A stretch of DNA of 64,000 nt from Liolophura sinensis. Lineage: Eukaryota > Mollusca > Polyplacophora > Chitonida > Chitonidae. Shown piece by piece: positions 12,940 to 27,117 of the stretch. Within the stretch, counting starts at the first letter, position 1; each line of letters opens with the position of its first letter. Under the pieces are notes generated by a model. That model saw only the letters and a list, made by a program, of their open reading frames with translations, did not search any database and had not been told where the DNA came from. Location of the stretch: the NCBI RefSeq assembly GCF_032854445.1, contig NW_027018030.1, positions 1 to 64,000 of the forward strand, in the 5' to 3' direction. Position numbers and translations under genes: made by a program.

Positions 12940-15928
12940 GGTACTAGATACAGTCTGCTGTAAAAAGTACAATTGAACACTGACCCACATCATTAAGGTG
13001 CCAAAAGTTGCGGAATTGGGCCAGGCATCGGCAGCTGTTGAAAAATGGCAAATTTCCATTGTTTCCATGGAGTAAGAGCCGTTGCTGGGCACGTGATTAT
13101 GACATCAATGATCATTCAATTGTCGCTACGGCCAAAAGTATTGGTCGGAGAGCAACGCGGTTTGCACCATTCGATTTCTCGTCAAAAAATACGTCGGATT
13201 AGTCCCTTGCCAGCAGCACTGGAACAGTTTTTCCACTTTTGCATTTTTGCCTGGTTTTTTTGTTAATTGAAATCGGCTACACTGTACTATGTACCATCGC
13301 GACTGGTCATTACTATATTCAACTTTTGACTATAAGTTGTGTGCCCTTCGGTTGCCCAGAAGACGTCAAATCTTTGGGCCAAGCCCATTTAACTGACCTA
13401 GCAATTGTCTTACTTCTAAGTCCAAGACAATCTCAATGTCTTTATCTACGTGTAGAAAAACCACACCGTTTGTACATAAAAAACACAAGGTACTGGATAC
13501 AGTCTGCTGTAAAAAGTACAATTGAACACTGACCCACATCATTAAGGTGCCAAAAGATGCGGAAATGGGCCAGGCATCGGCAGCTGTTGAAAAATTGCAA
13601 ATTTCCCTGGTTTCCATGGAGTAAGAGCCGTTGCTAGGCACGTGATTATGACATCAATGATCATTTAATTGTCGCTACAGCCAAAAGTATTGGTCGGAGA
13701 GCAACGCGGTTTGCACCATTCGATTTCTCGTCACAAAATACGTCGGATTAGAATCTTGCCAGCAGCACTGGAACAGTTTTTCCACTTTTGCATTTTTGCC
13801 TGGTCTTTTTCTTGATTGAAATCGGCTACACTGTATTATGTACCATCGCGACTGGTCATTACCATATTCAACTTTTGACTATTAGTTATGTGCCCTTCGG
13901 TAGCCCAGAAGACATCAAATCTTTGGGCCGAGCCCATTTTACTCACCCAGCAATTGTCTTACTTCTAAGTCCAAGACAATCTCAATGTCTTTATCTACGT
14001 GTAGAAAATCCACACCATTTGTACATAAAAAACACAAGGTACTAGATACAGTCTGCTGTAAAAAGTACAATTGAACACTGACCCACATCATTAAGGTGCC
14101 AAAAGTTGCGGAATTGGGCCAGGCATCGGCAGCTTTTGAAAAATTGCAAATTTCCCTGGTTTCCATGGAGTAAGAGCCGTTGCTGGGCACGTGATTATGT
14201 CATCAATGATCATTCAATTGTCGCTACAGCCAAAAGTATTGGTCGGAGAGCAACGCGGTTTGCACCATTCGATTTCTCGTCACAAAGTACGTCGGATTAG
14301 CCTCTTACCAGCAGCACTGGAATCGTTTTTCCACTTTTGCATTTTTGCCTGGTCTTTTTGTTAATTGAAATCGGCTACACTGTACTATGTACCATTGCGA
14401 CTGGTCATTACCATATTCAACTTTTGACTATTAGTTATGTGCCCTTCGGTTGCCCAGAAGACGTCAAATCTTTGGGCCAAGCCCATTTAACTCACCCAGC
14501 AATTGTCTTACTTCTAAGTCCAAGACAATCTCAATGTCTTTATCTACGTGTAGAAAAACCACACCATTTCTACATAAAAAACACAAGGTACTAGATACAG
14601 TCTGCTGTAAAAAGTACAATTGAACACTGACCCACATCATTAAGGTGCCAAAAGTTGCGGAATTGGGCCAGGCATCGGCAGCTGTTGAAAAATTGCAAAT
14701 TTCCCTGGTTTCCATGGAGTAAGAGCCGTTGCTGGGCACGTGATTATGACATCAATGATCATTCAATTGTCGCTACGGCCAAAAGTATTGGTCGGAGAGC
14801 AACGCGGTTTGCACCATTCGATTTCTCGTCACAAAATACGTCGGATTAGCCTCTTACCAGCTGCACTGGAACAGTTTTTTCACTTTTGCATTTTGCCTGG
14901 TCTTTTTGTTAATTGAAATCGGCTACACTGTACTATGTACCATCGCGACTGGTCATTACTATATTCAAATTTTGCCTATAAGTTATGTGCCCTTTGGTAG
15001 TCCAGAGGACGTCAAATCTTTGGGCCAAGCCCATTTTACTCACCCAGCAATTGTCTTATTTCTAAGTCCAAGACAATCTCAATGTCTTTATCTACGTGTA
15101 GAAAATCCACACCATTTGTACATAAAAAACACAAGGTACTAGATACAGTCTGCTGTAAAAAGTACAATTGAACACTGACCCACATCATTAAGGTGCCAAA
15201 AGTTGCGGAATTGTGCCAGGCATCGGCAGCTGATCAAAAATTGCAAATTTGCCTGGTTTCCATGGACTAAGAGCCGTTGCTGGGCACGTGATTATGACAT
15301 CAATGATCATTCAATTGTCGGTACAGCCAAAAGTTTTGGTCGGAGAGCAACGCGGTTTGCACCATTCGATTTCTCGTCACAAAATTACTTCGGATTAGAG
15401 TCTTACTAGCAGCACTGGAACAGTTTTTTTACTTTTGCATTTTTGCCTGGTCTTTTTATTAATTGAAATCGGCTGCACTGTACTATGTACAATCGCGACT
15501 GGTCATTACTATATTCAACTTTTGACTATAAGTTGTGTGCCCTTCGGTAGCCCAGAAGACGTCAAATCTTTGGGCCAAGCCCATTTAACTCACCTAGCAA
15601 TTGTCTTACTTCTAAGTTCAAGACAATCTCAATGTCTTTATCTACGTGTAGAAAAACCACACCATTTGTACATAAAAAACACAAGGTACTAGATACAGTC
15701 TGCTGTAAAAAGTACAATTGAACACTGACCCACATCATTAAGGTGGCAAAAGATGCGGAATCGGGCCAGGCATCGGCAGCTGTTGAAAAATTGCAAATTT
15801 CCCTGGTTTCCATGGAGTAAGAGCCGTTGCTGGGCACCTGATTATGACATCAATGATCATTCAATTGTCGCTACAGCCAAACGTATTGGTCGGAGAGCAA
15901 CGCGATTTGCACCATTCGATTTCTCGAC

Positions 15929-18900
15929 ACAAAATACGTCAGATTAGTCTCTTACCAGCAGCACTGGAACAGTTTTTCCACTTTTGCATTTTTGCCTGGT
16001 CTTTTTGTTAATTGAAATCGGCTACACTGTACTATGTACCATTGCGACTCGTCATTACTATTTTCAACTTTTGACTATAAGTTGTGTGCCCTTCGGTAGC
16101 CCAGAAGACTTCAAATCTTTGGGCCAAGCCCCTTTTACTCACCCAGCAATTGTCTTACTTCTAAGTCCAAGACAATCTCAATGTCTTTATCTACGTGTAG
16201 AAAAACCACACCATTTCTACATAAAAAACACAAGGTACTGGATACAGTCTGCTGTAAAAAGTACAATTGAACACTGACCCACATCATTAAGGTGCCAAAA
16301 GTTGCGGAATTGGGCCAGGCATCGGCAGCTGTTGAAAAATTGCAAATTTCCCTGGTTTCCATGGAGTAAGAGCCGTTGCTGGGCACGTGATTATGACATC
16401 AATGATCATTTAATTGTCGCTACAGCCAAACGTATTGGTCGGAGAGCAACGCGATTTGCACCATTCGATTTCTCGACACAAAATACGTCAGATTAGTCTC
16501 TTACCAGCAGCACTGGAACAGTTTTTCCACTTTTGCATTTTTGCCTGGTCTTTTTGTTAATTGAAATCGGCTGCACTGTACTATGTACCATCGCGACTGG
16601 TCATTACTATATTCAACTTTTGACTATAAGTTGTGTGCCCTTCGGTAGCCCAGAAGACGTCAAATCTTTGGGCCAAGCCCATTTAACTCACCTAGCAATT
16701 GTCTTACTTCTAAGTCCAAGACAATCTCAATGTCTTTATCTACGTGTAGAAAAACCACACCATTTCTACATAAAAAACACAAGGTACTAGATACAGTCTG
16801 CTGTAAAAAGTACAATTGAACACTGACCCACATCATTAAGGTGACAAAAGTTGCGGAATTGGGCCAGGCATCGGCAGATGTTGAAAAATGGCAAATTTCC
16901 CTGGTTTCCATGGAAAAAGAGCCGTTGCTGGGCACGTGATTATGACATCAATGATCATTCAATTGTCGCTACGGCCAAACGTATTGGTCGGAGAGCAATG
17001 CGGTTTGCACCATACGATTTCTTGACACAAAGTACGTCGGATTAGCCTCTTCCCAGCAGCACTGGAACAGTTTTCCCACTTTTGCATTTTTGCCTGGTCT
17101 TTTTGTTAATTGAAATCGGCTACACTGTACTATGTACAATCGCGACTCGTCATTACTATTTTCAACTTTTGACTATAAGTTGTGTGCCCTTCGGTAGCCC
17201 AGAAGACGTCAAATCTTTGGGCCAAGCCCATTTTACTCACCCAGCAATTGTCTTACTTCTAGGTCCAAGACAATCTCAATGTCTTTATCTACGTGTAGAA
17301 AAACCACACCATTTCTACATAAAAAACACAAGGTACTGGATACAGTCTGCTGTAAAAAGTACAATTGAACACTGACCCACATCATTAAGGTGCCAAAAGT
17401 TGCGGAATTGGGCCAGGCATCGGCAGCTGTTGAAAAATTGCAAATTTCCCTGGTTTCCATGGAGTAAGAGCCGTTGCTGGGCACGTGATTATGACATCAA
17501 TGATCATTTAATTGTCGCTACAGCCAAAAGTATTGGTCGGAGAGCAACGCGGTTTGCACCATTCGATTTCTCGTCACAAAATACGTCGGATTAGCCTCTT
17601 ACCAGCAGCACTGGAACAGTTCTGTTCACTTTTGCATTTTTGCCCGGTCTTTTGGTTAATTGAAATCGGCTACACTGTACTATGTACCATCGCGACTGGT
17701 CATTACTATATTCAAATTTTGCCTATAAGTTATGTGCCCTTCGGTAGTCCAGAAGACGTCAAATCTTTGGGCCAAGCCCATTTAACTCACCCAGCAATTG
17801 TCTTACTTCTAAGTCCAAGACAATCTCAATGTCTTTATCTACGTGTAGAAAAATCACACCATTTGTACATAAAAAACACAAGGTACTAGATACAGTCTGC
17901 TGTAAAAAGTACAATTGAACACTGACCCACATCATTAAGGTGCCAAAATTTGCGGAATTGGGCCAGGCATCGGCAGCTTTTGAAAAATTGCAAATTTCCC
18001 TGGTTTCCATGGAGTAAGAGCCGTTGCTGGGCACGTGATTATGTCATCAATGATCATTCAATTGTCGGTACAGCCAAAAGTATTGGTCGGAGAGCAACGC
18101 GATTTGCACCATTCGATTTCTCGTCACAAAATACGTCGGATTAGCCTCTTACCAGCAGCACTGGAACAGTTTTTCCACTTTTGCATTTTTGCCTGGTCGT
18201 TTTGTTAATTGAAATCGGCTACACTGTACTATGTACCATCGCGACTGGTCATTACTATATTCAAATTTTGCCTATAAGTTATGTGCCCTTCGGTAGTCCA
18301 GAAGACGTCAAATCTTTGGGCCAAGCCCATTTTACTCACCCAGCAATTGTCTTACTTCTAAGTCCAAGACAATCTCAATGTCTTTATCTACGTGTAGAAA
18401 AACCACACCATTTCTACATAAAAAACACAAGGTACTGGATACAGTCTGCTGTAAAAAGTACAATTGAACACTGACCCACATCATTAAGGTGCCAAAAGTT
18501 GCGGAATTGGGCCAGGCATCGGCAGCTGTTGAAAAATTGCAAATTTCCCTGGTTTCCATGGAGTAAGAGCCGTTGCTGGGCACCTGATTCTGACATCAAT
18601 GATCATTCAATTGTCGCTACAGCCAAACGTATTGGTCGGAGAGCAACGCGATTTGCACCATTCGATTTCTCGACACAAAATACGTCAGATTAGTCTCTTA
18701 CCAGCAGCACTGGAACAGTTTTTCCACTTTTGCATTTTTGCCTGGTCTTTTTGTTAATTGAAATCGGCTGCACTGTACTATGTACCATCGCGACTGGTCA
18801 TTACTATATTCAACTTTTGACTATAAGTTGTGTGCCCTTCGGTAGCCCAGAAGACGTCAAATCTTTGGGCCAAGCCCATTTAACTCACCTAGCAATTGTC

Positions 18901-21900
18901 TTACTTCTAAGTCCAAGACAATCTCAATGTCTTTATCTACGTGTAGAAAAACCACACCATTTCTACATAAAAAACACAAGGTACTAGATACAGTCTGCTG
19001 TAAAAAGTACAATTGAACACTGACCCACATCATTAAGGTGACAAAAGTTGCGGAATTGGGCCAGGCATCGGCAGATGTTGAAAAATGGCAAATTTCCCTG
19101 GTTTCCATGGAAAAAGAGCCGTTGCTGGGCACGTGATTATGACATCAATGATCATTCAATTGTCGCTACGGCCAAACGTATTGGTCGGAGAGCAATGCGG
19201 TTTGCACCATACGATTTCTTGACACAAAGTACGTCGGATTAGCCTCTTCCCAGCAGCACTGGAACAGTTTTCCCACTTTTGCATTTTTGCCTGGTCTTTT
19301 TGTTAATTGAAATCGGCTACACTGTACTATGTACAATCGCGACTCGTCATTACTATTTTCAACTTTTGACTATAAGTTGTGTGCCCTTCGGTAGCCCAGA
19401 AGACGTCAAATCTTTGGGCCAAGCCCATTTTACTCACCCAGCAATTGTCTTACTTCTAGGTCCAAGACAATCTCAATGTCTTTATCTACGTGTAGAAAAA
19501 CCACACCATTTCTACATAAAAAACACAAGGTACTGGATACAGTCTGCTGTAAAAAGTACAATTGAACACTGACCCACATCATTAAGGTGCCAAAAGTTGC
19601 GGAATTGGGCCAGGCATCGGCAGCTGTTGAAAAATTGCAAATTTCCCTGGTTTCCATGGAGGAAGAGCCGTTGCTGGGCACGTGATTATGACATCAATGA
19701 TCATTCAATTGTCGCTACAGCCAAAAGTATTGGTCGGAGAGCAACGCGGTTTGCACCATTCGATTTCTCGTCACAAAATACGTCGGATTAGAATCTTGCC
19801 AGCAGCACTGGAACAGTTTTTCCACTTTTGCATTTTTGCCTGGTCTTTTTGTTAATTGAAATCGGCTACACTGTACTATGTACCATCGTGACTCGTCATT
19901 ACTATTTTCAACTTTTGACTATAAGTTGTGTGCCCTTCGGTACCCCAGAAGACGTCAAATCTTTGGGCCAAGCCCATTTTACTCACCCAGCAATTGTCTT
20001 ACTTCTAAGTCCAAGACAATCTCAATGTCTTTATCTACGTGTAGAAAAACCACACCATTTCTACAAAAAAACACAAGGTACTAGATACAGTCTGCTGTAA
20101 AAAGTACAATTGAACACTGACCCACATCATAAAGGTGACAAAAGTTGCGGAATTGGGCCAGGCATCGGCAGTTGTTGAAAAATTGCAAATTTCCCTGGTT
20201 TCCATGGAGTAAGAGCCGTTGCTGGGCACGTGATTATGACATCAATGATCATTTAATTGTCGCTACAGCCAAAAGTATTGGTCGGAGAGCAACGCGGTTT
20301 GCACCATTCGATTTCTCGTCACAAAATACGTCGGATTAGCCTCTTACCAGCAGCACTGGAACAGTCCTGTTCACTTTTGCATTTTTGCCCGGTCTTTTGG
20401 TTAATTGAAATCGGCTACACTGTACTATGTACCATCGCGACTGGTCATTACTATATTCAAATTTTGCCTATAAGTTATGTGCCCTTCGGTAGTCCAGAAG
20501 ACGTCAAATCTTTGGGCCAAGCCCATTTAACTCACCCAGCAATTGTCTTACTTCTAAGTCCAAGACAATCTCAATGTCTTTATCTACGTGTAGAAAAATC
20601 ACACCATTTGTACATAAAAAACACAAGGTACTAGATACAGTCTGCTATAAATAGTACAATTGAACACTGACCCACATCATAAAGGTGCCAAAGTTGCGGA
20701 GTTGGGCCAGGCATCGGCAGCTGTTGAAAAATTGCAAATTTCCCTGGTTTCCATGGAGTAAGAGCCGTTGCTGGGCACGTGATTATGACATCAATGATCA
20801 TTTAATTGTCGCTACAGCCAAAAGTATTGGTCGGAGAGCAACGCGGTTTGCACCATTCGATTTCTCGTCACAAAATATGTCGGATTAGCCTCTTGCCAGC
20901 AGCACTGGAACAGTTTTTCCACTTTTGCATTTTTGCCTGGTCTTTTTATTAATTGAAATCGGCTACACTGTACTATGTACCATCGCCACTGGTCATTACC
21001 ATATTCAACTTTTGACTATTAGTTATGTGCCCTTCGGTTGTCCAGAAGACGTCAAATCTTTGGGCCAAGCCCATTTAACTCACCCAGCAATTGTCTTACT
21101 TCTAAGTCCAAGACAATCTCAATGTCTTTATCTACGTGTAGAAAATCCACACCATTTGTACATAAAAAACACAAGGTACTAGATACAGTCTGCTGTAAAA
21201 AGTACAATTGAACACTGACCCACATCATTAAGGTGAAAAAAGTTGCGGAATTGGGCCAGGCATCGGCAGTTGTTCAAAAATTGCTAATTTCCCTGGTTTC
21301 CATGGACTAAGAGCCGTTGCTGGGCACGTGATTATGTCATCAATGATCATTCAATTGTCGCTACAGCCAAAAGAATTGGTCGAAGAGCAACGCGGTTTGC
21401 ACCATTCGATTTCTCGTCACAAAATACGTTGGATTAGCCTCTTACCAGCAGCACTGGAACCGTTTTTCCACTTTTGCATTTTTGCCTGGTCTTTTTGTTA
21501 ATTGAAATCGGCTACACTGTACTATGTACCATCGTGTCTGGTCATTACTATATTCAACTTTTGACTATAAGTTGTGTGCCCTTCGGTAGCCCAGAAGACG
21601 TCAAATCTTTGGGCCAAGCCCATTTTACTCACCCAGCAATTGTCTTATTTCTAAGTCCAAGACAATCTCAATGTCTTTATCTACGTGTAGAAAAACCACA
21701 CCATTTCTACATAAAAAACACAAGGTACTAGATACAGTCTGCTGTAAAAAGTACAATTGAACACTGACCCACATCATTAAGGTGCCAAAAGTTGCGGAAT
21801 TGGGCCAGGCATCGGCAGCTGTTGAAAAATTGCAAATTTCCCTGGTTTCCATGGAGTAAGAGCCGTTGCTGGGCACGTGATTATGACATCAATGATCATT

Positions 21901-22514
21901 TAGATGTCGCTACAGCCAAAAGTATTGGTCGGAGAGCAACGCGGTTTGCACCATTCGATTTCTCGTCACAAAATACGTCGGATTAGCCTCTTGCCAGCAG
22001 CACTGGAACAGTTTTTCCACTTTTGCATTTTTGCCTGGTCTTTTTATTAATTGAAATCGGCTACACTGTACTATGTACCATCGCGACTGGTCATTACCAT
22101 ATTCAACTTTTGACTATTAGTTATGTGCCTTTCGGTTGTCCAGAAGACTTCAAATCTTTGGGCCAAGCCCATTTAACTCACCCAGCAATTGTCTTACTTC
22201 TAAGTCCATGACAATCTCAATGTCTTTATCTACGTGTAGAAAATCCACACCATTTGTACATAAAAAACACAAGGTACTAGATACAGTCTGCTGTAAAAAG
22301 TACAATTGAACACTGACCCACATCATTAAGGTGAAAAAAGTTGCGGAATTGGGCCAGTCATCGGCAGTTGTTCAAAAATTGCAAATTTCCCTGGTTTCCA
22401 TGGACTAAGAGCCGTTGCTGGACACGTGATTATGTCATCAATGATCATTCAATTGTCGCTACAGCCAAAAGTATTGGTCGGAGAGCAACGCGGTTTGCAC
22501 CATTCGATTTCTCG
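15929..22514. repeat. A-region block X, 12 monomers, near-identical to the left end of the window
   Basis: The match to bases 1 to about 6,300 and then to 9,397-9,888 is almost perfect. Visible differences are the missing 7-bp duplication near 17,422, a lost A near 20,690 (GCCAAAGTTG) and TTGCTAATTT near 21,283. The match ends exactly at 22,515, where this copy has CTCGACACAAAG and the other CTCGTCACAAAA (9,889). The block is 6,586 bp, about 12 x 549. Confidence 0.9.
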
Positions 22515-25261
22515 ACACAAAGTACGTCGGATTAGCCTCTTACCAGCAGCACTGGAGCCGTTTTTCCACTTTTGCATTTTTGCCTGGTCGTTTTGTTAAT
22601 TGAAATCGGCTACACTGTACTATGTACCATCGCGTCTGGTCATTACTATATTCAACTTTTGACTATAAGTTGTGTGCCCTTCGGTAGCCCAGAAGACGTC
22701 AAATCTTTGGGCCAAGCCCATTTTACTCACCCAGCAATTGTCTTATTTCTAAGTCCAAGACAATCTCAATGTCTTTATCTACGTGTAGAAAAACCACACC
22801 ATTTGTACATAAAAAACACAAGGTACTAGATACAGTCTGCTGTAAAAAGTACAATTGAACACTGACCCACATCATTAAGGTGCCAAAAGTTGCGGAATTG
22901 GGCCAGGCATCGGCAGCTGTTGAAAAATTGCAAATTTCCCTGGTTTCCATGGACTAAGAGCCGTTGCTGGGCACGTGATTATGTCATCAATGATCATTCA
23001 ATTGTCGCTACAGCCAAAAGTATTGGTCGGAGAGCAACGCGGTTTGCACCATTCGATTTCTCGTCACAAAATACGTCGGATTAGCCTCTTACCAGCAGCA
23101 CTGGAACAGTTTTTCTACTTTTGCATTTTTGCCTGGTCTTTTTGTTAATTGAAATCGGCTACACTGTACTATGTACCATCGCCACTGGTCATTACCATAT
23201 TCAACTTTTGACTATTAGTTATGTGCCCTTCGGTTGCCCAGAAGACGTCAAATCTTTGGTCCAAGCCCATTTAACTCACCCAGCTATTGTCTTACTTCTA
23301 AGTCCAAGACAATCTCAATGTCTTTATCTACGTGTAGAAAATCCACACCATTTGTACATAAAAAACACAAGGTACTAGATACAGTCTGCTGTAAAAAGTA
23401 CAACTGAACACTGACCCACATCATTAGGGTGAAAAAAGTTGCGGAATTGGGCCAGGCATCGGCAGTTGTTGAAAAATTGCAAATTTCCCTGGTTTCCATG
23501 GAGTAAGAGCCGTTGCTGGGCACGTGATTATGACATCAATGATCATTTAATTGTCGCTACAGCCAAAAGTATTGGTCGGAGAGCAACGCGGTTTGCACCA
23601 TTCGATTTCTCGTCACAAAATACGTCGGATTAGCCTCTTACCAGCAGCACTGGAACAGTTCTGTTCACTTTTGCATTTTTGCCCGGTCTTTTGGTTAATT
23701 GAAATCGGCTACACTGTACTATGTACCATCGCGACTGGTCATTACTATATTCAAATTTTGCCTATAAGTTATGTGCCCTTCGGTAGTCCAGAAGACGTCA
23801 AATCTTTGGGCCAAGCCCATTTAACTCACCCAGCAATTGTCTTACTTCTAAGTCCAAGACAATCTCAATGTCTTTATCTACGTGTAGAAATATCACACCA
23901 TTTGTACATAAAAAACACAAGGTACTAGATACAGTCTGCTATAAATAGTACAATTGAACACTGACCCACATCATAAAGGTGCCAAAAGTTGCGGAATTGG
24001 GCCAGGCATCGGCAGCTGTTGAAAAATTGCAAATTTCCCTGGTTTCCATGGAGTAAGAGCCGTTGCTGGGCACGTGATTATGACATCAATGATTATTTAG
24101 ATGTCGCTACGGCCAAAAGTATTGGTCGGAGAGCAACGCGGTTTGCACCATTCGATTTCTCGTCACAAAATTACTTCGGATTAGAGTCTTACTAGCAGCA
24201 CTGGAACAGTTTTTTTACTTTTGCATTTTTGCCTGGTCTTTTTGTTAATTATAATCGGCTACACTGTACTATGTACGATCGCGACTGGTCATTACCATAT
24301 TCAACTTTTGACTATTAGTTATGTGCCCTTCGGTTGTCAAGACGACGTCAAATCTTTGGGCCAAGCCCGTTTAACTCACCCAGCAATTGTCTTACTTCTA
24401 AGTCCAAGACAATCTCAATGTCTTTATCTACGTGTAGAAAATCCACACCATTTGTACATAAAAAACACAAGGTACTAGATACAGTCTGCTGTGAAAAGTA
24501 CAATTGAACACTGACCCACATCATTAAGGTGCCAAAATTTGCGGAATTGGGCCAGGCATCGGCAGCTGTTCAAAAATTGCAAATTTCCCTGGTTTCCATG
24601 GACTAAGAGCCGTTGCTGGGCACGTGATTATGACATCAATGATCATTCAATTGTCGGTACAGCCAAAAGTATTGGTCGGAGAGCAACGCGGTTTGCACCA
24701 TTCGATTTCTCGTCACAAAATTACTTCGGATTAGAGTCTTAGTAGCAGCACTGGAACAGTTTTTTTACTTTTGCATTTTTGCCTGGTCTTTTTGTTAATT
24801 GAAATCGGCTGCACTGTACTATGTACAATCGCGACTGGTCATTACTATATTCAACTTTTGACTATAAGTTGTGTGCCCTTCGGTAGCCCAGAAGACGTCA
24901 AATCTTTGGGCCAAGCCCATTTAACTCACCTAGCAATTGTCTTACTTCTAAGTTCAAGACAATCTCAATGTCTTTATCTACGTGTAGAAAAATCACACCA
25001 TTTGTACATAAAAAACACAAGGTACTAGATACAGTCTGCTGTAAAAAGTACAATTGAACACTGACCCACATCATTAAGGTGGCAAAAGATGCGGAATTGG
25101 GCCAGGCATCGGCAGCTGTTGAAAAATTGCAAATTTCCCTGGTTTCCATGGAGGAAGAGCCGTTGCTGGGCACCTGATTATGACATCGATGATCATTCAA
25201 TTGTCGCTACAGCCAAACGTATTGGTCGGAGAGCAACGCGATTTGCACCATTCGATTTCTC

Positions 25262-27117
25262 GACACAAACAAAGTACGTCGGATTAGACTCTTACCAGCA
25301 GCACTGGAACAGTTTTTCCACTTTTGCATTTTTGCCTGGTCGTTTTGTTAATTGAAATCGGCTACACTGTACTATGTACCATCGCGACTGGTCATTACTA
25401 TATTCAAATTTTGCCTATAAGTTATGTGCCCTTCGGTAGTCCAGAAGACGTCAAATCTTTGGGCCAAGCCCATTTTACTCACCCAGCAATTGTCTTACTT
25501 CTAAGTCCAAGACAATCTCAATGTCTTTATCTACGTGTTGAAAAACCACACCGTTTGTACATAAAAAACACAAGGTACTAGATACAGTCTGCTGTAAAAA
25601 GTACAATTGAACACTGACCCACATCATTAAGGTGAAAAAAGTTGCGGAATTGGGCCAGGCATCGGCAGCTGTTAAAAAATTGCAAATTTCCCTGGTTTCC
25701 ATGGACTAAGAGCCGTTGGTGGGCACGTGATTATGACATCGATGATCATTCAATTGTCGCTACAGCCAAAAGTATTGGTCGGAGAGCAACGCGGTTTGCA
25801 CCATTCGATTCTCGTCACAAAATACGTCAGATTAGTCTCTTACCAGCAGCACTGAACAGTTTTTCCACTTTTGCATTTTTGCCTGGTCTTTTTGTTAATT
25901 GAAATCGGCTACACTGTACTATGTACCATCGCGACTGGTCATTACCATATTCAACTTTTGACTATTAGTTATGTGCCCTTCGGTTGCACAGAAGACGTCA
26001 AATCTTTGGGCCAAGCCCATTTAACTCACCCAGCAGTTGTCTTACTTCTAAGTCCAAGACAATCTCAGTGTCTTTATCTACGTGTACAAAAACACACCAT
26101 TTGTACATAAAAAACACAAGGTACTGGATACAGTCTGCTGTAAAAAGTACAATTGAACACTGACCCACATCATTAAGGTGCCAAAAGTTGCGGAATTGGG
26201 CCAGGCATCGGCAGCTGTTGAAAAATTGCAAATTTCCTGGTTTCCATGGAGTAAGAGCCGTTGCTGGGCACCTGATTATGACATCAATGATCATTCAATT
26301 GTCGCTACAGCCAAAAGTATTGGTCGTAGAGCAACGCGGTTTGCACCATTCGATTTCTCGTCACAAAATACGTCGGATTAGCCTCTTGCCAGCAGCACTG
26401 GAACAGTTTTTCCACTTTTGCATTTTTGCCTGGTCTTTTTATTAATTGAAATCGGCTACAGTGTATTATGTACCATCGCGACTGGTCATTACCATATTCA
26501 ACTTTTGACTATTAGTTATGTGCCCTTCGGTTGCCCAGAAGACGTCAAATCTTTTTGCCGAGCCCATTTTACTCACCCAGCAAATGTCTTACTTCTAAGT
26601 CCAAGACAATCTCAATGTCTTTATCTACGTGTACAAAAACCACACCATTTCTACATAAAAAACACAAGGTACTAGATACAGTCTGCTGTAAAAAAGTACA
26701 ATTGAACACTGACCCACATCATTAAGGTGCCAAAATTTGCGGAATTGGGCCAGGCATCGGCAGCTTTTGAAAAATTGCAAATTTCCTTGGTTTCCATGGA
26801 GTAAGAGCCGTTGCTGGGCACGTGATCTTGACATCAATGATTATTTATTTGTGGCTACAGCCAAAAGTATTGGTCGGAGAGCAACGCGGTTTGCACCATT
26901 CGATTTCTCGTCACAAATACGTCGGATTAGCCTCTTACCAGCAGCACTGGAACAGTTTTTCCACTTTTGCATTTTTTCCTGGTCTTTTTGTTAATTGAAA
27001 TCGGCTACACTGTACTATGTACCATCGCGACTGGTCATTACTATATTCAAATTTTGCCTATAAGTTATGTGCCCTTCGGTAGTCCAGAAGACGTCAAATC
27101 TTTGGGCCAAGCCATTT
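25262..27117. repeat. Indel-rich A monomers
   Basis: Compared with the copy 6.04 kb downstream or the A consensus, this stretch has many small indels. They are +4 (CACAAACAAAG) near 25,265, -1 near 25,810 (GATTCTCG), -2 near 25,854 (CACTGAACAG), -1 near 26,091, -1 near 26,237, +1 near 26,693, -1 near 26,917 and -1 near 27,113. The offset to the downstream copy steps 6,039, 6,040, 6,041, 6,040, 6,042 accordingly. Adjacent A sequence has almost none. This may be real decay or a local consensus error. Confidence 0.85.
26783..26865. repeat. B-like tract inside an A monomer (copy in Y)
   Basis: Within an otherwise A-type unit, the states TTTCCTTGG, GATCTTGACATC, GATTATT and TTTGTGGCT are B-type. 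CGGCAG at 26,758-26,763 to the left and GTCACAAATACG to the right are A-type. The same monomer (landmark 26,418) also carries AGCAAATGTC, a state common in B. This is consistent with gene conversion from B or descent from a hybrid unit. Confidence 0.82.

Larger units (their letters stand above)
9889..15928. repeat. A-region block M, 11 monomers between the X copies
   Basis: Eleven monomers of diverse A variants, including two with a shortened GCATTTTGCC (10,495 and 14,886) and one with the TGACCTAGC state (about 13,394) that also occurs near 28,219 and 34,261. It contains a tandem dimer duplication (10,725-12,939). The segment separates X' from X and I saw no near-identical copy of the whole block in the window. 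Confidence 0.8.
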
